A stretch of DNA of 40,368 bases from Nitrospira sp. LK70 (GTDB taxonomy: Bacteria; Nitrospirota; Nitrospiria; Nitrospirales; Nitrospiraceae): the NCBI GenBank assembly GCA_011090425.1, contig PHGD01000031.1:1-40368 (forward strand). The letters run 5' to 3'. The position numbers and the translations under genes are program-made. The notes under the pieces were generated by a model. That model saw only the letters and a program-made list of their open reading frames with translations. It ran no database searches and was not told where the DNA came from. Positions 33,548-40,368 of this stretch are shown in pieces. Position 1 is the stretch's first letter, and each line of letters starts with the position of its first letter.

Positions 33548-34933
33548 GTGACGCATTCATGGTATCTCGGCAGAGGTATCGTCATCGTCATCGTCATCGT
33601 CATCCTCTTGCGTTGTCTCGTGGAGCCGACGGGTGTCGAAGCTCAGGCGCTTCGCTTTCAGCCTCAAGGAGCACGCGCCGCAGGACAGGGGAATGCCTTT
33701 GCGGCCCAGGCCGATGATGCATCAGCAATCCACTACAACCCCGCCGGTTTGGCCCAAGTAGAAGGCATTCAAACCGTGTTCGGCTCCGCTGCGGTCGGCG
33801 GCTCGGTTGAATACCAGAGCCGCACCGGTGTTGACAGTCGCGGCGATTTCAACGGCAGCGTGAACTGGCCGCCTCCAAGCCACTTTTATCTCAGCGCCGA
33901 CCTCTCCTCGGTCAGATTGCCCATTCTTTCCTCCGTGACTGTCGGAATTGGGCTGACTTCGCCGTTCGGCTCAAATGTGAGCTACCCGGTCGATGGTCCT
34001 TTCAACACGGCTGTAACCTCGGCTGCGCTGCCGTTGATTGATATCAAGCCAACCGTCGCGTACAGAGTGACCAAAAATCTGTCGGTCGGTGTGGGCGTCG
34101 ATATCTATACATTTGCGAGCTTTCTTGGTGAAGGCCATGTGGAACAGAAACTGGTGAGCTCCGGAGCCTTGGGAATCCCGGCCGGATCGTCTATGGAACT
34201 GAACGGAACCGGAACCGGCGCCGGTGTAAAGGCCAGCCTGCTCTATACGCCTGTGAGAAACGGAGACGGTCGACCAATCGTCTCCCTCGGGTTCGTCTAT
34301 CGCTCGCAGGCCGTCGTGCCCTTGAAGGGGTCTCTGGTGGTCAACGGAGCCAAGATCGCCGACGCTTCCACCGATCTAGTGCTGCCGCAAATCTTTACTG
34401 GCGCTGTGGCTGTTTGGCCGGTGCGTACAAGCAACAGGGAGTGGAAGGTGGAACTCGATATCGAGTATGTGGGATGGAGTTCAAACAAGAATTTGGACGT
34501 ATACCTTTCGAATGGAGCAACGTTTCCACAGCCTCAAGATTGGAAGGATGTACCGGTCATCGCACTTGGAACCGAGTACCGATGGCTGAATCCTGCCTGG
34601 CTGCCTCACTGGGAGATAGCCGTTCGGTCCGGGTATACGTACACGGATGATCCTGTTCCCGATCGGACCTTCAATCCTGCCACCATTTCCTTGCCGGCTC
34701 ATACCCTCTCTCTTGGCACCGGCTTTCTCTGCAAGGGCACAGGGCGATTACTGGGGATAATTCCCTGCAGCGGACAGTCACCTCTTTGGCCGAAGGGCAT
34801 CGGGCTGGACCTAGCCTACCAGGAGTGGTTCTACGAATCACGCACCGTTGTCGACAATCTGAATCCGACCGTCAATGGGACGTACCATGCATCCGTACAC
34901 CTAGGGACGTTCAGCTTCCTCACTCTATTCTAG
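33548..34933 (+). CDS. FadL/OmpP1-type outer-membrane hydrophobic-compound channel
   Basis: About 461 residues from GTG 33548 (GGAGAGG 10 bases upstream); the frame extends to 33473 without a ribosome site. A signal peptide with an unusual core of alternating Ile-Val (encoded by a hexanucleotide repeat) probably ends at VEAQA. The mature N-terminus has the FadL hatch signature GARAAGQGNAFAAQADDASAIHYNPAGLA, followed by alternating beta-strands and a terminal aromatic (FSFLTLF) suited to outer-membrane assembly. The family imports long-chain fatty acids and other hydrophobic molecules. Divergence from luxR raises the possibility that it handles AHL or its precursors. Confidence 0.88.
   Translation: MTHSWYLGRGIVIVIVIVILLRCLVEPTGVEAQALRFQPQGARAAGQGNAFAAQADDASAIHYNPAGLAQVEGIQTVFGSAAVGGSVEYQSRTGVDSRGDFNGSVNWPPPSHFYLSADLSSVRLPILSSVTVGIGLTSPFGSNVSYPVDGPFNTAVTSAALPLIDIKPTVAYRVTKNLSVGVGVDIYTFASFLGEGHVEQKLVSSGALGIPAGSSMELNGTGTGAGVKASLLYTPVRNGDGRPIVSLGFVYRSQAVVPLKGSLVVNGAKIADASTDLVLPQIFTGAVAVWPVRTSNREWKVELDIEYVGWSSNKNLDVYLSNGATFPQPQDWKDVPVIALGTEYRWLNPAWLPHWEIAVRSGYTYTDDPVPDRTFNPATISLPAHTLSLGTGFLCKGTGRLLGIIPCSGQSPLWPKGIGLDLAYQEWFYESRTVVDNLNPTVNGTYHASVHLGTFSFLTLF
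33581..33604 (+). repeat. (GTCATC)4 repeat in the FadL signal sequence
   Basis: Four perfect copies of GTCATC, preceded by a degenerate GTATC, encode Val-Ile pairs in the signal peptide core. Gain or loss of a unit keeps the frame and changes the hydrophobic core by two residues. Confidence 0.85.
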
Positions 34934-34956
34934 CGGCGAGTCGGGGCCGATGGATG

Positions 34957-36786
34957 TTATTTATCCAGCGCTCGCCGGAGATTTGAGACGGTCGTTGCAG
35001 TGAGTCCGGCTTCCCGTAAAGCTTCGTCGCTGGCAGAAGCCAGGTTGTCGAGACTGCCGAATTTCTCTAACAGCTGATTGCGTCGAATCTCACCGATTCC
35101 GATGACCTGATCCAGTTTGGAGGCGACCAGTGATTTGCCGCGCAGCTTGCGATGGAACGTGATCGCAAAACGATGGGCTTCGTCACGAATGCGTTGGAGC
35201 AGATGGGTGGAAGGAGATTGCGGCTTGAGCAGGATCGGGTTCTTTCTTCCGGCCAGGAAGATGCGCTCCTCCTTGTCGCCACGAGCCTTGGCCAGTCCAA
35301 GGATCGGTAGACCTTGTCGTCCGGCTTCCTTGAGCCCCTCCAGAGCGGCAGCCAGTTGGCCTAATCCGCCGTCGATGAGAATCAGATCCGGCTGAGCCAA
35401 ATATTCACCGGTCCGGCTCGGCTCGCCACGGGTCTCGCCATAGCGGCGGGTCACCACCTCTTTCATACTTGCGAAGTCATTGGCCCCCGTGACCGTCTGG
35501 ATTTTAAACCGCCGATAGTCCGCCTTCTTCATCTGTCCGTCTTCCCAAACAACCATCGAAGCGACGGATTGGTTACCCATCGTATTAGAGATGTCGAACC
35601 CTTCGATCCGGCGAGGAGCCTGTTCCAGACGCAGCAACCGTTGTAGTTCCTCACCGGCCTGCCGGTCAAGCTCTTCATCACGGAGATGGTCGGCGACCGC
35701 CGCAGCCGCATTTTCCTCGGCTAACAGGACGAGTTGATGCTTGGTGCCTCGCTCAGGTGAGCGCACATGAACGGATTCGCCTCGCTTGTCGGAGAGCCAT
35801 CGTTGAATCAATGCGGCGTCCTCGATGTCGGTTGGGATCAGGACTTCTCTCGGTGGCTGCCCGTCCTTGTTGTAGAATTGCTCGATGGCGGAATGCACCA
35901 GCTCCTCGTCGGCCACCGCAGCCGACTCAGGCCAGAAGAAATCTTTCCGTCCGATCAGCAAGCCGCCGCGCACGAACAGGATCTGGAGATCCACCGCCGA
36001 ACCTTGTCTGGCCAAGCCGATCACGTCCTGATCGGTAGCCGAGGTCTGCGTGATCCGCTGCTTTTCCAGCATCCGTTCGATCTTGAAGAGACGGTCCCGC
36101 AGCCGGGCTGCTTCCTCGAACTCTTCCCGCTCCGCCGCCGCTTCCATGCGTGCACGGAGATCGTCCAGCAATTCACGATCCCGTCCCTCCAAAAATTGGC
36201 GGACCTGTTTGACGATCTGATGGTACTCCTCCTTCGACTGATTGCCGGTGCAGGGCGCCATGCACCGCTTAATCTCAAATTCGATGCAGGCGCGGGCGGC
36301 GGTCCCGTCGATATCGATCGTGCACGTGGCGAGAGGAAAGACATGTTTGATGACTTTCAACGTCTCCCGAAGCGCGTTCGCCGGTGTGTAAGGGCCATAG
36401 TAGAGGGCCCCGTCTTTTTGCACGCGGCGCACGATCGAGAGGCGAGGAAAATCGTCTTTGACCGGCAGCCGCACATAGGGATACTGCTTGTCGTCCCGCA
36501 ACACGATGTTGAAGCGGGGTCTGTGCCGTTTGACCAGGTTGCTCTCCAGAATCAGGGCTTCGAGCTCGGATCGGGTCACCATCGTTTCTACGTCGGCGAT
36601 GTGGCTGACGAGCAGACTGGTCTTGGGGTTGTGGTCCGCCCCCTTCTGGAAATAGGATCGGACGCGGTCTGCGAGCACCGCGGCTTTCCCGATGTAAATG
36701 ACCTCTCCTTGCTCGTTCTTGAAGAGGTAGACGCCGGGGCTGCCGGGCAGATGGGAGAGTTTGGACTGAAGAACGTCGATCGTCAT
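34957..36786 (-). CDS. uvrC: UvrC excinuclease ABC subunit C
   Basis: 609 residues, normal length. The N-terminal GIY-YIG nuclease (GVY at 18-20, YIG at 31-33, RVRSYF) makes the 3' incision. A Cys-containing region (ACIEFEIKRCMAPC) resembles the UvrC iron-sulfur site. Then come a UVR motif for UvrB contact (REEFEEAARLRDRLFKIE), the RNase H-like 5' nuclease (FDISNTMG, LILIDGG, DEAHRFAITFHR with its Asp and His), and helix-hairpin-helix repeats (IGEIRRNQLLEKFGSLDNLASAS). It lies 86 bases downstream of the dapF homologue on the same strand. No uvrB is in the window. Confidence 0.97.
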   Translation of the reverse strand: MTIDVLQSKLSHLPGSPGVYLFKNEQGEVIYIGKAAVLADRVRSYFQKGADHNPKTSLLVSHIADVETMVTRSELEALILESNLVKRHRPRFNIVLRDDKQYPYVRLPVKDDFPRLSIVRRVQKDGALYYGPYTPANALRETLKVIKHVFPLATCTIDIDGTAARACIEFEIKRCMAPCTGNQSKEEYHQIVKQVRQFLEGRDRELLDDLRARMEAAAEREEFEEAARLRDRLFKIERMLEKQRITQTSATDQDVIGLARQGSAVDLQILFVRGGLLIGRKDFFWPESAAVADEELVHSAIEQFYNKDGQPPREVLIPTDIEDAALIQRWLSDKRGESVHVRSPERGTKHQLVLLAEENAAAAVADHLRDEELDRQAGEELQRLLRLEQAPRRIEGFDISNTMGNQSVASMVVWEDGQMKKADYRRFKIQTVTGANDFASMKEVVTRRYGETRGEPSRTGEYLAQPDLILIDGGLGQLAAALEGLKEAGRQGLPILGLAKARGDKEERIFLAGRKNPILLKPQSPSTHLLQRIRDEAHRFAITFHRKLRGKSLVASKLDQVIGIGEIRRNQLLEKFGSLDNLASASDEALREAGLTATTVSNLRRALDK

Positions 36787-36872
36787 GCGTCAACCGCCAT
36801 GTATCAATCATAAGACTACCAGGAGCAGGTCCGACATTTCCCTCAGTGGACCCCCTGACGATCGATGAGACG

Positions 36873-37742
36873 CTATTTCAATCCCCTGACAAATGACGGG
36901 CTCAATGTCCCTCGGGCGACTTCTGCCACCGGCCCTTTCATGGTAAGGCTGAAGTCCTGAGCCACATCGATTTTCAGGACCCCGCCCAGCATCTTGACGG
37001 TGACGGGACTCTTGACCAATCCTAATCGCACCGCTGCGCCGGCTGCGGCGCAGGATGAAGAGCCCGAGGCCTGCGTCTCTCCGGCGCCTCGCTCCCAAAT
37101 CAGAATGGAGATTTCCTTAGGCCCGGTTGGAACAGCCAGCTGCACGTTCGTCCGTTTAGGAAACAGCTCGTGGTTTTCTAGGGCCGGCCCAAGCGCCAGG
37201 AGTTCTTCCCGTGACCAGGCTTCTCCGACAGGCTTGAAGACGACACAATGTGGATTGCCGACGCTCACGCCGGTAAAAGTCAGGGGCCGTCCGGCAGCTT
37301 GGATCGGTTGCTGAATCAACTCGGGCATGTCGAGTGAGCAGGGGAGAGTGCCTGGCTTGAACGTGGCGATGCCCATCTCAACGGTTACCGCGCTCGCATC
37401 CCCGTGGCGATCGACGTGCAGATCGATTGTGACGAGGCCGCCCTTTGTCTCGACTGTGAAGTGCTTCTTCTTCGTTTTACCGGTCGCGTGAAGATAGCGC
37501 GCAAAGATTCTGAGGCCGTTCCCTGATTTTTCCGCCTCGCTGCCGTCCGGGTTGAAAATGCGCAGCCCGAAATCGGCTCGTTTGGAAGGGATCAAGGCTA
37601 AAATCCCATCACTGCCTATGCCCCAATTGCGATCGCAGATAGCCTTGATGTTTTTGGGAGTCAAATGAAAGGTGATTTCCTTGGGATCCATCACCAGATA
37701 GTCATTGCCGAGCCCATGTCCGCGAAAGAAACCGTTCTTCAT
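36873..37742 (-). CDS. DapF-fold protein with both catalytic cysteines replaced by serine
   Basis: 289 residues with full DapF architecture: GLGNDYLVMD at the start, NPDGSEAEK-S73-GNGLRIFARYL and the mirror motif WERGAGETQA-S226-GSSSCAAAGAAV. In true diaminopimelate epimerase, residues 73 and 217 (Haemophilus numbering) are the Cys acid/base pair that moves the alpha proton. Here both positions are Ser (codons TCA and TCG), and GTGAC has become GSSSC. Neither is one likely miscall away from Cys, so this is not a simple error. Substrate-binding Asn and Arg-like positions persist. It may be an epimerase of different chemistry or an isomerase. AAAGGA lies 7 bases before the ATG. A canonical dapF would be expected elsewhere. 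Confidence 0.85.
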   Translation of the reverse strand: MKNGFFRGHGLGNDYLVMDPKEITFHLTPKNIKAICDRNWGIGSDGILALIPSKRADFGLRIFNPDGSEAEKSGNGLRIFARYLHATGKTKKKHFTVETKGGLVTIDLHVDRHGDASAVTVEMGIATFKPGTLPCSLDMPELIQQPIQAAGRPLTFTGVSVGNPHCVVFKPVGEAWSREELLALGPALENHELFPKRTNVQLAVPTGPKEISILIWERGAGETQASGSSSCAAAGAAVRLGLVKSPVTVKMLGGVLKIDVAQDFSLTMKGPVAEVARGTLSPSFVRGLK

Positions 37743-37890
37743 GGCGAGTTCCTTTGGTGTTGCAGTCTTCGTGAAGCGTGAAGCGGGTGAACAATACTGT
37801 GGGGACTCGGAATCGTCAATGGGACGAAGAAGTCCGCGGTCGGAAACCGTCAGGTCACCTTTGCAGCGACAAGAGACGAGCGGCGCTTGC

Positions 37891-37914
37891 CTCGCGGACT
37901 CGTCGATGCGGGCT
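37891..37914 (-). repeat. Dispersed repeat unit upstream of the dapF homologue
   Basis: Reverse-complement match (22 of 24) to 18997-19020. The 200-base gap 37743-37942 holds this, GACGAG/CTCGTC arms (37875-37904) and a GAAGC/GCTTC hairpin (37925-37935) just after the monooxygenase stop. CGTGAAGCGTGAAGCG lies at 37770-37785. Confidence 0.45.
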
Positions 37915-37942
37915 AAGCCGGCGAAGCGGGCTTCTCGGCGGG

Positions 37943-39172
37943 TTAACCAATCTTCACGCCGACCGGTGTTCGTACATACTCAGGCCGGACCCCAAGCCCG
38001 ATCATCCTGGCGGGGAGACGCCGTAAAAAAGGGAACCGCGCCAGAAGCCGGACTGCAAAGGGAGGCGACAGCCGACTTGTGCTGTCCAGCACCTGCCTGA
38101 TGACGCGATTCTGGACGATGAGTTGGGCACCTTGAGTCAGCTGAGTAGGCCACAGACGGCGGGCTTGCACCTTGGCCAAATCCGATTCAGCCACCAGCCC
38201 GTCGCGCAACGGTTGTGTCAACAGATTGGCCGTCGCCACCGCGTCCTGAATCGCCAGGTTGATGCCGACTCCCCCAACCGGCGACATGGCGTGAGCTGCG
38301 TCTCCGATACAGAGGAGTCCAGGCTGATACCACTGGCGCAACCGATCGACTTGTACGGTCAGCAGTTTGATCGGTTCCCAGTCTAACAGTTCGTGAACGC
38401 GGTCTGCGGCAAACGGGGCCAACTTCGCCACGCTGTCGCGGAACAACGAGAGGCCGTTCGCTCGAACTTCGCCCAGGGAACCCTTGGTAATGACAAAGCC
38501 GCACTGCCAGTAGTCGCCCCGGTTCAACATGATAAAGATTCGACCGGCATCGAAGCGGCCCATCGGATCGACCGGGTCCTCCGGCTTGCGTGACAATCGG
38601 AACCACAACACGTCCATCGGCGCGCCGAATTCTTCTACTACCAGCCCCGCCCTCTTACGGACAATCGATTGTCGGCCATCGGCTCCCACGACAAGTGCGG
38701 CCCGAACCTCCAACGGGCCCGTTGCCGTTTCAGCGCGAAGCCCTATGACAGAGCCTTTGCTCTCGATCACGTCCGTCACTTCCGCCCTCATCCGAACGTG
38801 AAATCCAGGATAGGGGCTCCCCACCTCCACGAGAAAGTTGAGGAAGTCCCACTGCGGCATGAAGGCGACGTAGCGGCATTGAGTCGGCAGATGAGAGAAA
38901 TCCGCCACCGTGAACTCCAGATCACCGAACCGTGCGTTGATCCGCTGCACTTTCTGGTGAGGCAATCGAAGGAATCGTTCGAGCACGCCCAGCTCATGCA
39001 TGATCTCCAACGTCGAGGGGTGCAAGGTGTCGCCGCGAAAATCCCGCAGAAAATCCGCGTGCTTTTCGAGGACGAGCACCGAGACACCGGCCCGGGCCAG
39101 CAGGAGCCCCAGCATCATCCCGGCCGGCCCTCCGCCGGCAATGCAGCACTGGACTGAGATGGTTTCCGGCAT
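37943..39172 (-). CDS. FAD-dependent monooxygenase (UbiH/PHBH-like)
   Basis: 409 residues from the ATG at 39172; an upstream frame to 39328 has no credible start. The Rossmann fingerprint CCIAGGGPAGMMLGLLLARAG is at the N-terminus, DG in LVVGADGRQSIVRKRAG is the middle FAD/NAD(P)H motif, and LLCIGDAAHAMSPVGGVGINLAIQDA is the C-terminal FAD motif. Group A flavin monooxygenases of this kind hydroxylate aromatic rings or quinone precursors. The C-terminal basic stretch (RFPFLRRLPARMIGLG) suggests weak membrane association. Substrate unknown. It lies 200 bases upstream of the dapF homologue, probably not in a tight operon. Confidence 0.85.
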   Translation of the reverse strand: MPETISVQCCIAGGGPAGMMLGLLLARAGVSVLVLEKHADFLRDFRGDTLHPSTLEIMHELGVLERFLRLPHQKVQRINARFGDLEFTVADFSHLPTQCRYVAFMPQWDFLNFLVEVGSPYPGFHVRMRAEVTDVIESKGSVIGLRAETATGPLEVRAALVVGADGRQSIVRKRAGLVVEEFGAPMDVLWFRLSRKPEDPVDPMGRFDAGRIFIMLNRGDYWQCGFVITKGSLGEVRANGLSLFRDSVAKLAPFAADRVHELLDWEPIKLLTVQVDRLRQWYQPGLLCIGDAAHAMSPVGGVGINLAIQDAVATANLLTQPLRDGLVAESDLAKVQARRLWPTQLTQGAQLIVQNRVIRQVLDSTSRLSPPFAVRLLARFPFLRRLPARMIGLGVRPEYVRTPVGVKIG

Positions 39173-39350
39173 CACATCTTCCGACAGAAAGCGGAGAAAA
39201 TGGACCGGCAGGATTATAAGCTGAAAATTCGAAATTGCGAAACCGTGACGCGGCGGGTTCGCGGAGACCCGACACGAGGCATGTGCACTGCCGCTACCTC
39301 TCTGAAAATCACCCCCAAAAGAATGCACCTAATGGCGGGAGATGAGCAGG

Positions 39351-39400
39351 TTGGCGGAAGCAGGAGAAAAAGCTATAATCAAACTAGATGAAGACTAGAT
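39351..39400 (+). promoter_or_regulatory. vapBC promoter with tandem operator half-sites
   Basis: TTGGCG (39351-39356), a 17-base spacer and a perfect TATAAT (39374-39379). Directly after it ACTAGAT occurs twice (39383-39389, 39394-39400) with an 11-base period, one helical turn. This is a plausible site for autorepression by the antitoxin or toxin-antitoxin complex. Confidence 0.65.
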
Positions 39401-39412
39401 TGGAGGTGCAGT

Positions 39413-39655
39413 ATGGAGATAGGGGCTTTTGAAGCCAAAACACATTTGTCGGCGTTGCTTGAACGGGTGAGCAAGGGAGAAACTATCACGATAACCAGGC
39501 ATGGCGTTCCAGCCGCGATGCTGGTTCCCGTGGAAGGAGCAGGGCGCCGCCCCGCGCACGCAGCTGTGGTAGAGGGAATGCGCGATCTGCGGAAGAGGGT
39601 CAAGGCAGACCGGATGAGCGTCAAAGAGATGATCGAGGAGGGCAGGCGGGTGTGA
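39413..39655 (+). CDS. vapB: Phd/YefM-type antitoxin
   Basis: An 80-residue protein with GGAGGT (39402-39407) before the ATG. The N-terminal DNA-binding fold of the Phd/YefM family is plain: GAFEAKTHLSALLERVSKGETITITRHGVPAAMLVP. The C-terminal 35 residues are charged and would wrap the toxin. The toxin start overlaps the antitoxin stop (GTGA), so the pair is translationally coupled. Some databases file such pairs as VapB/VapC and others as Phd-PIN; the symbol used here reflects the PIN partner. Confidence 0.88.
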   Translation: MEIGAFEAKTHLSALLERVSKGETITITRHGVPAAMLVPVEGAGRRPAHAAVVEGMRDLRKRVKADRMSVKEMIEEGRRV

Positions 39656-40089
39656 AGGAAATCGTAATCGATGCATCGGTAACCCTCGCATGGTGCTTTC
39701 CGGATGAAAAGAGCGTCTATGCGGAAGGTGTGCTCGAAGCCCTCGAAGGACGCGCGGTGCTGGTGCCGGCTGTATGGGCATTGGAAGTTGCCAATGGCCT
39801 GTTGGTGGGCGAACGGCGAAAAAGAATAGAGCAGCCGGACATTCTTCGGTTCACAAAGCTCCTGGAAGCGCTGGCGGTGCAGGAAGTAGCCCTACCGGCA
39901 AGTGCCACTATCGAAGGTGTTTTGCCGTTGGCCCGGGAATACAAGCTATCTGCATACGATGCCTCTTACCTCGAGGTCGCCATTCGAAGCGGTGCGGAAC
40001 TGGCGACGGCTGACGAGGGGCTTGAAAAAGCGGCTCGGAAGGCAGGCGTGCCTATTATGACGCCGCGGGCAGGCAAAGGAAGGCGGTAG
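39652..40089 (+). CDS. vapC: VapC-type PIN-domain ribonuclease toxin
   Basis: A 145-residue PIN protein beginning with GTG. The four acidic residues that hold Mg in the PIN active site are visible: D7 (IVIDASV), E45 (WALEVANGL), D103 (SAYDASYLEVA) and D121 (LATADEGLEKAA). VapC toxins cleave specific RNAs, usually tRNA or rRNA, when the antitoxin is lost. All active-site residues are present, so it is probably functional. A basic tail (GKGRR) ends the protein. Confidence 0.9.
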   Translation: MKEIVIDASVTLAWCFPDEKSVYAEGVLEALEGRAVLVPAVWALEVANGLLVGERRKRIEQPDILRFTKLLEALAVQEVALPASATIEGVLPLAREYKLSAYDASYLEVAIRSGAELATADEGLEKAARKAGVPIMTPRAGKGRR

Positions 40090-40187
40090 CGGGGAAGGTT
40101 CCCGACGAATCCGAAGTGCGGCTGTCGGAGCAGCTCGGGATCGACAAACTCCAGATTCTAGAAGTACTCCCTTACCCGGTCAATGGT

Positions 40188-40368
40188 TCAAGGTGGGAAG
40201 CTGGATTGGATACTATCCAGGGCAGCCAAGAGCGCGGCGCGATCCTTGGACTTCACGACGGCGAACAGTTCCATGAGCCAAGCGCGGTATCGAGCAAAGA
40301 CCTCCTCGGTCTGGACAAAGTGCGTCGTTCCATCAAAACTCCAATCGGCATGAAAACTCTCCGGTTGC
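40188..40368 (-). CDS. Unidentified protein, C-terminal fragment
   Basis: The minus strand is open from the window edge to a TGA at 40190-40188, giving 59 residues that read like protein: FHADWSFDGTTHFVQTEE, then the hydrophobic helix WLMELFAVVKSKDRAALLAAL and an end SFPP. It continues beyond the window. I do not recognise the family. The opposite strand is also open here but has no start and a less protein-like composition. The gene converges on vapC. Confidence 0.5.
   Translation of the reverse strand, partial: QPESFHADWSFDGTTHFVQTEEVFARYRAWLMELFAVVKSKDRAALLAALDSIQSSFPP

Noticed and set aside
33576-33604. CRISPR or CRISPR-like repeats
   Set aside because: Simple hexanucleotide repeats without spacers, inside a coding sequence.
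35767-36813. 348-residue plus-strand open frame
   Set aside because: Antisense shadow of uvrC caused by GC-rich codon use.
40090-40368. Plus-strand open frame to the window end
   Set aside because: No start codon with a ribosome site and poor protein character; the minus-strand frame reads better.

Overview
This window most resembles a chromosomal segment from a Nitrospira-like bacterium (phylum Nitrospirota). That is an inference from gene content and protein style: MenG/UbiE-type methyltransferase, LolA and FadL (so a Gram-negative envelope), SPASM radical SAM enzymes, many PAS-rich NarL-type sensor kinases, and an acyl-homoserine-lactone circuit. No rRNA or tRNA is present to settle taxonomy. 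Most genes look like ordinary chromosomal genes. No transposase, integrase or CRISPR array is visible.

Layout. 1-1023: end of pstB, then phoU (phosphate uptake). 1119-4217: ftsK, split by a small out-of-frame deletion, then lolA. 4321-5079: an Fe(II)/2-oxoglutarate oxygenase. 5261-9394 (minus): a CopD-like membrane protein, a SPASM radical SAM enzyme and a large universal stress protein. The last two both carry domains resembling the protochlorophyllide-reductase-associated PCP_red module. 9599-12011 (minus): a B12-type radical SAM enzyme and ubiE/menG. 12341-16478: a GHKL ATPase and a uvrA that lacks the insertion domain. 16476-16919: a structured intergenic region. 16920-20000: a DUF486 membrane protein and a HerA-like ATPase.

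20116-33313 is a signalling island: three NarL-type histidine kinases, four intact response regulators and one broken one, a UPF0114 membrane protein, a LuxI-type synthase and a LuxR-type receptor. The 681-base gap between the kinase at 30996 and luxI at 31678 holds three copies of one 18-bp dyad, CCTGGC-N6-GCCAG(G/T). It matches the general lux/las-box form CT-N12-AG. One copy sits about 42 bases upstream of a plausible start site for the kinase/regulator pair, and two lie upstream of luxI. The simplest reading is that the AHL receptor controls both its own synthase and a divergent two-component system, which is the most interesting system in the window.

33548-34933: a FadL-type outer-membrane channel divergent from luxR. 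34957-39172 (minus): uvrC, a DapF homologue in which both catalytic cysteines are serine, and an FAD monooxygenase. 39413-40089: a vapBC-type toxin-antitoxin pair with its own promoter. The window ends inside an unidentified minus-strand gene.

Two genes (ftsK and one response regulator) carry small frame-breaking deletions. Because ftsK is normally essential, assembly or read error must be excluded before calling either a pseudogene.
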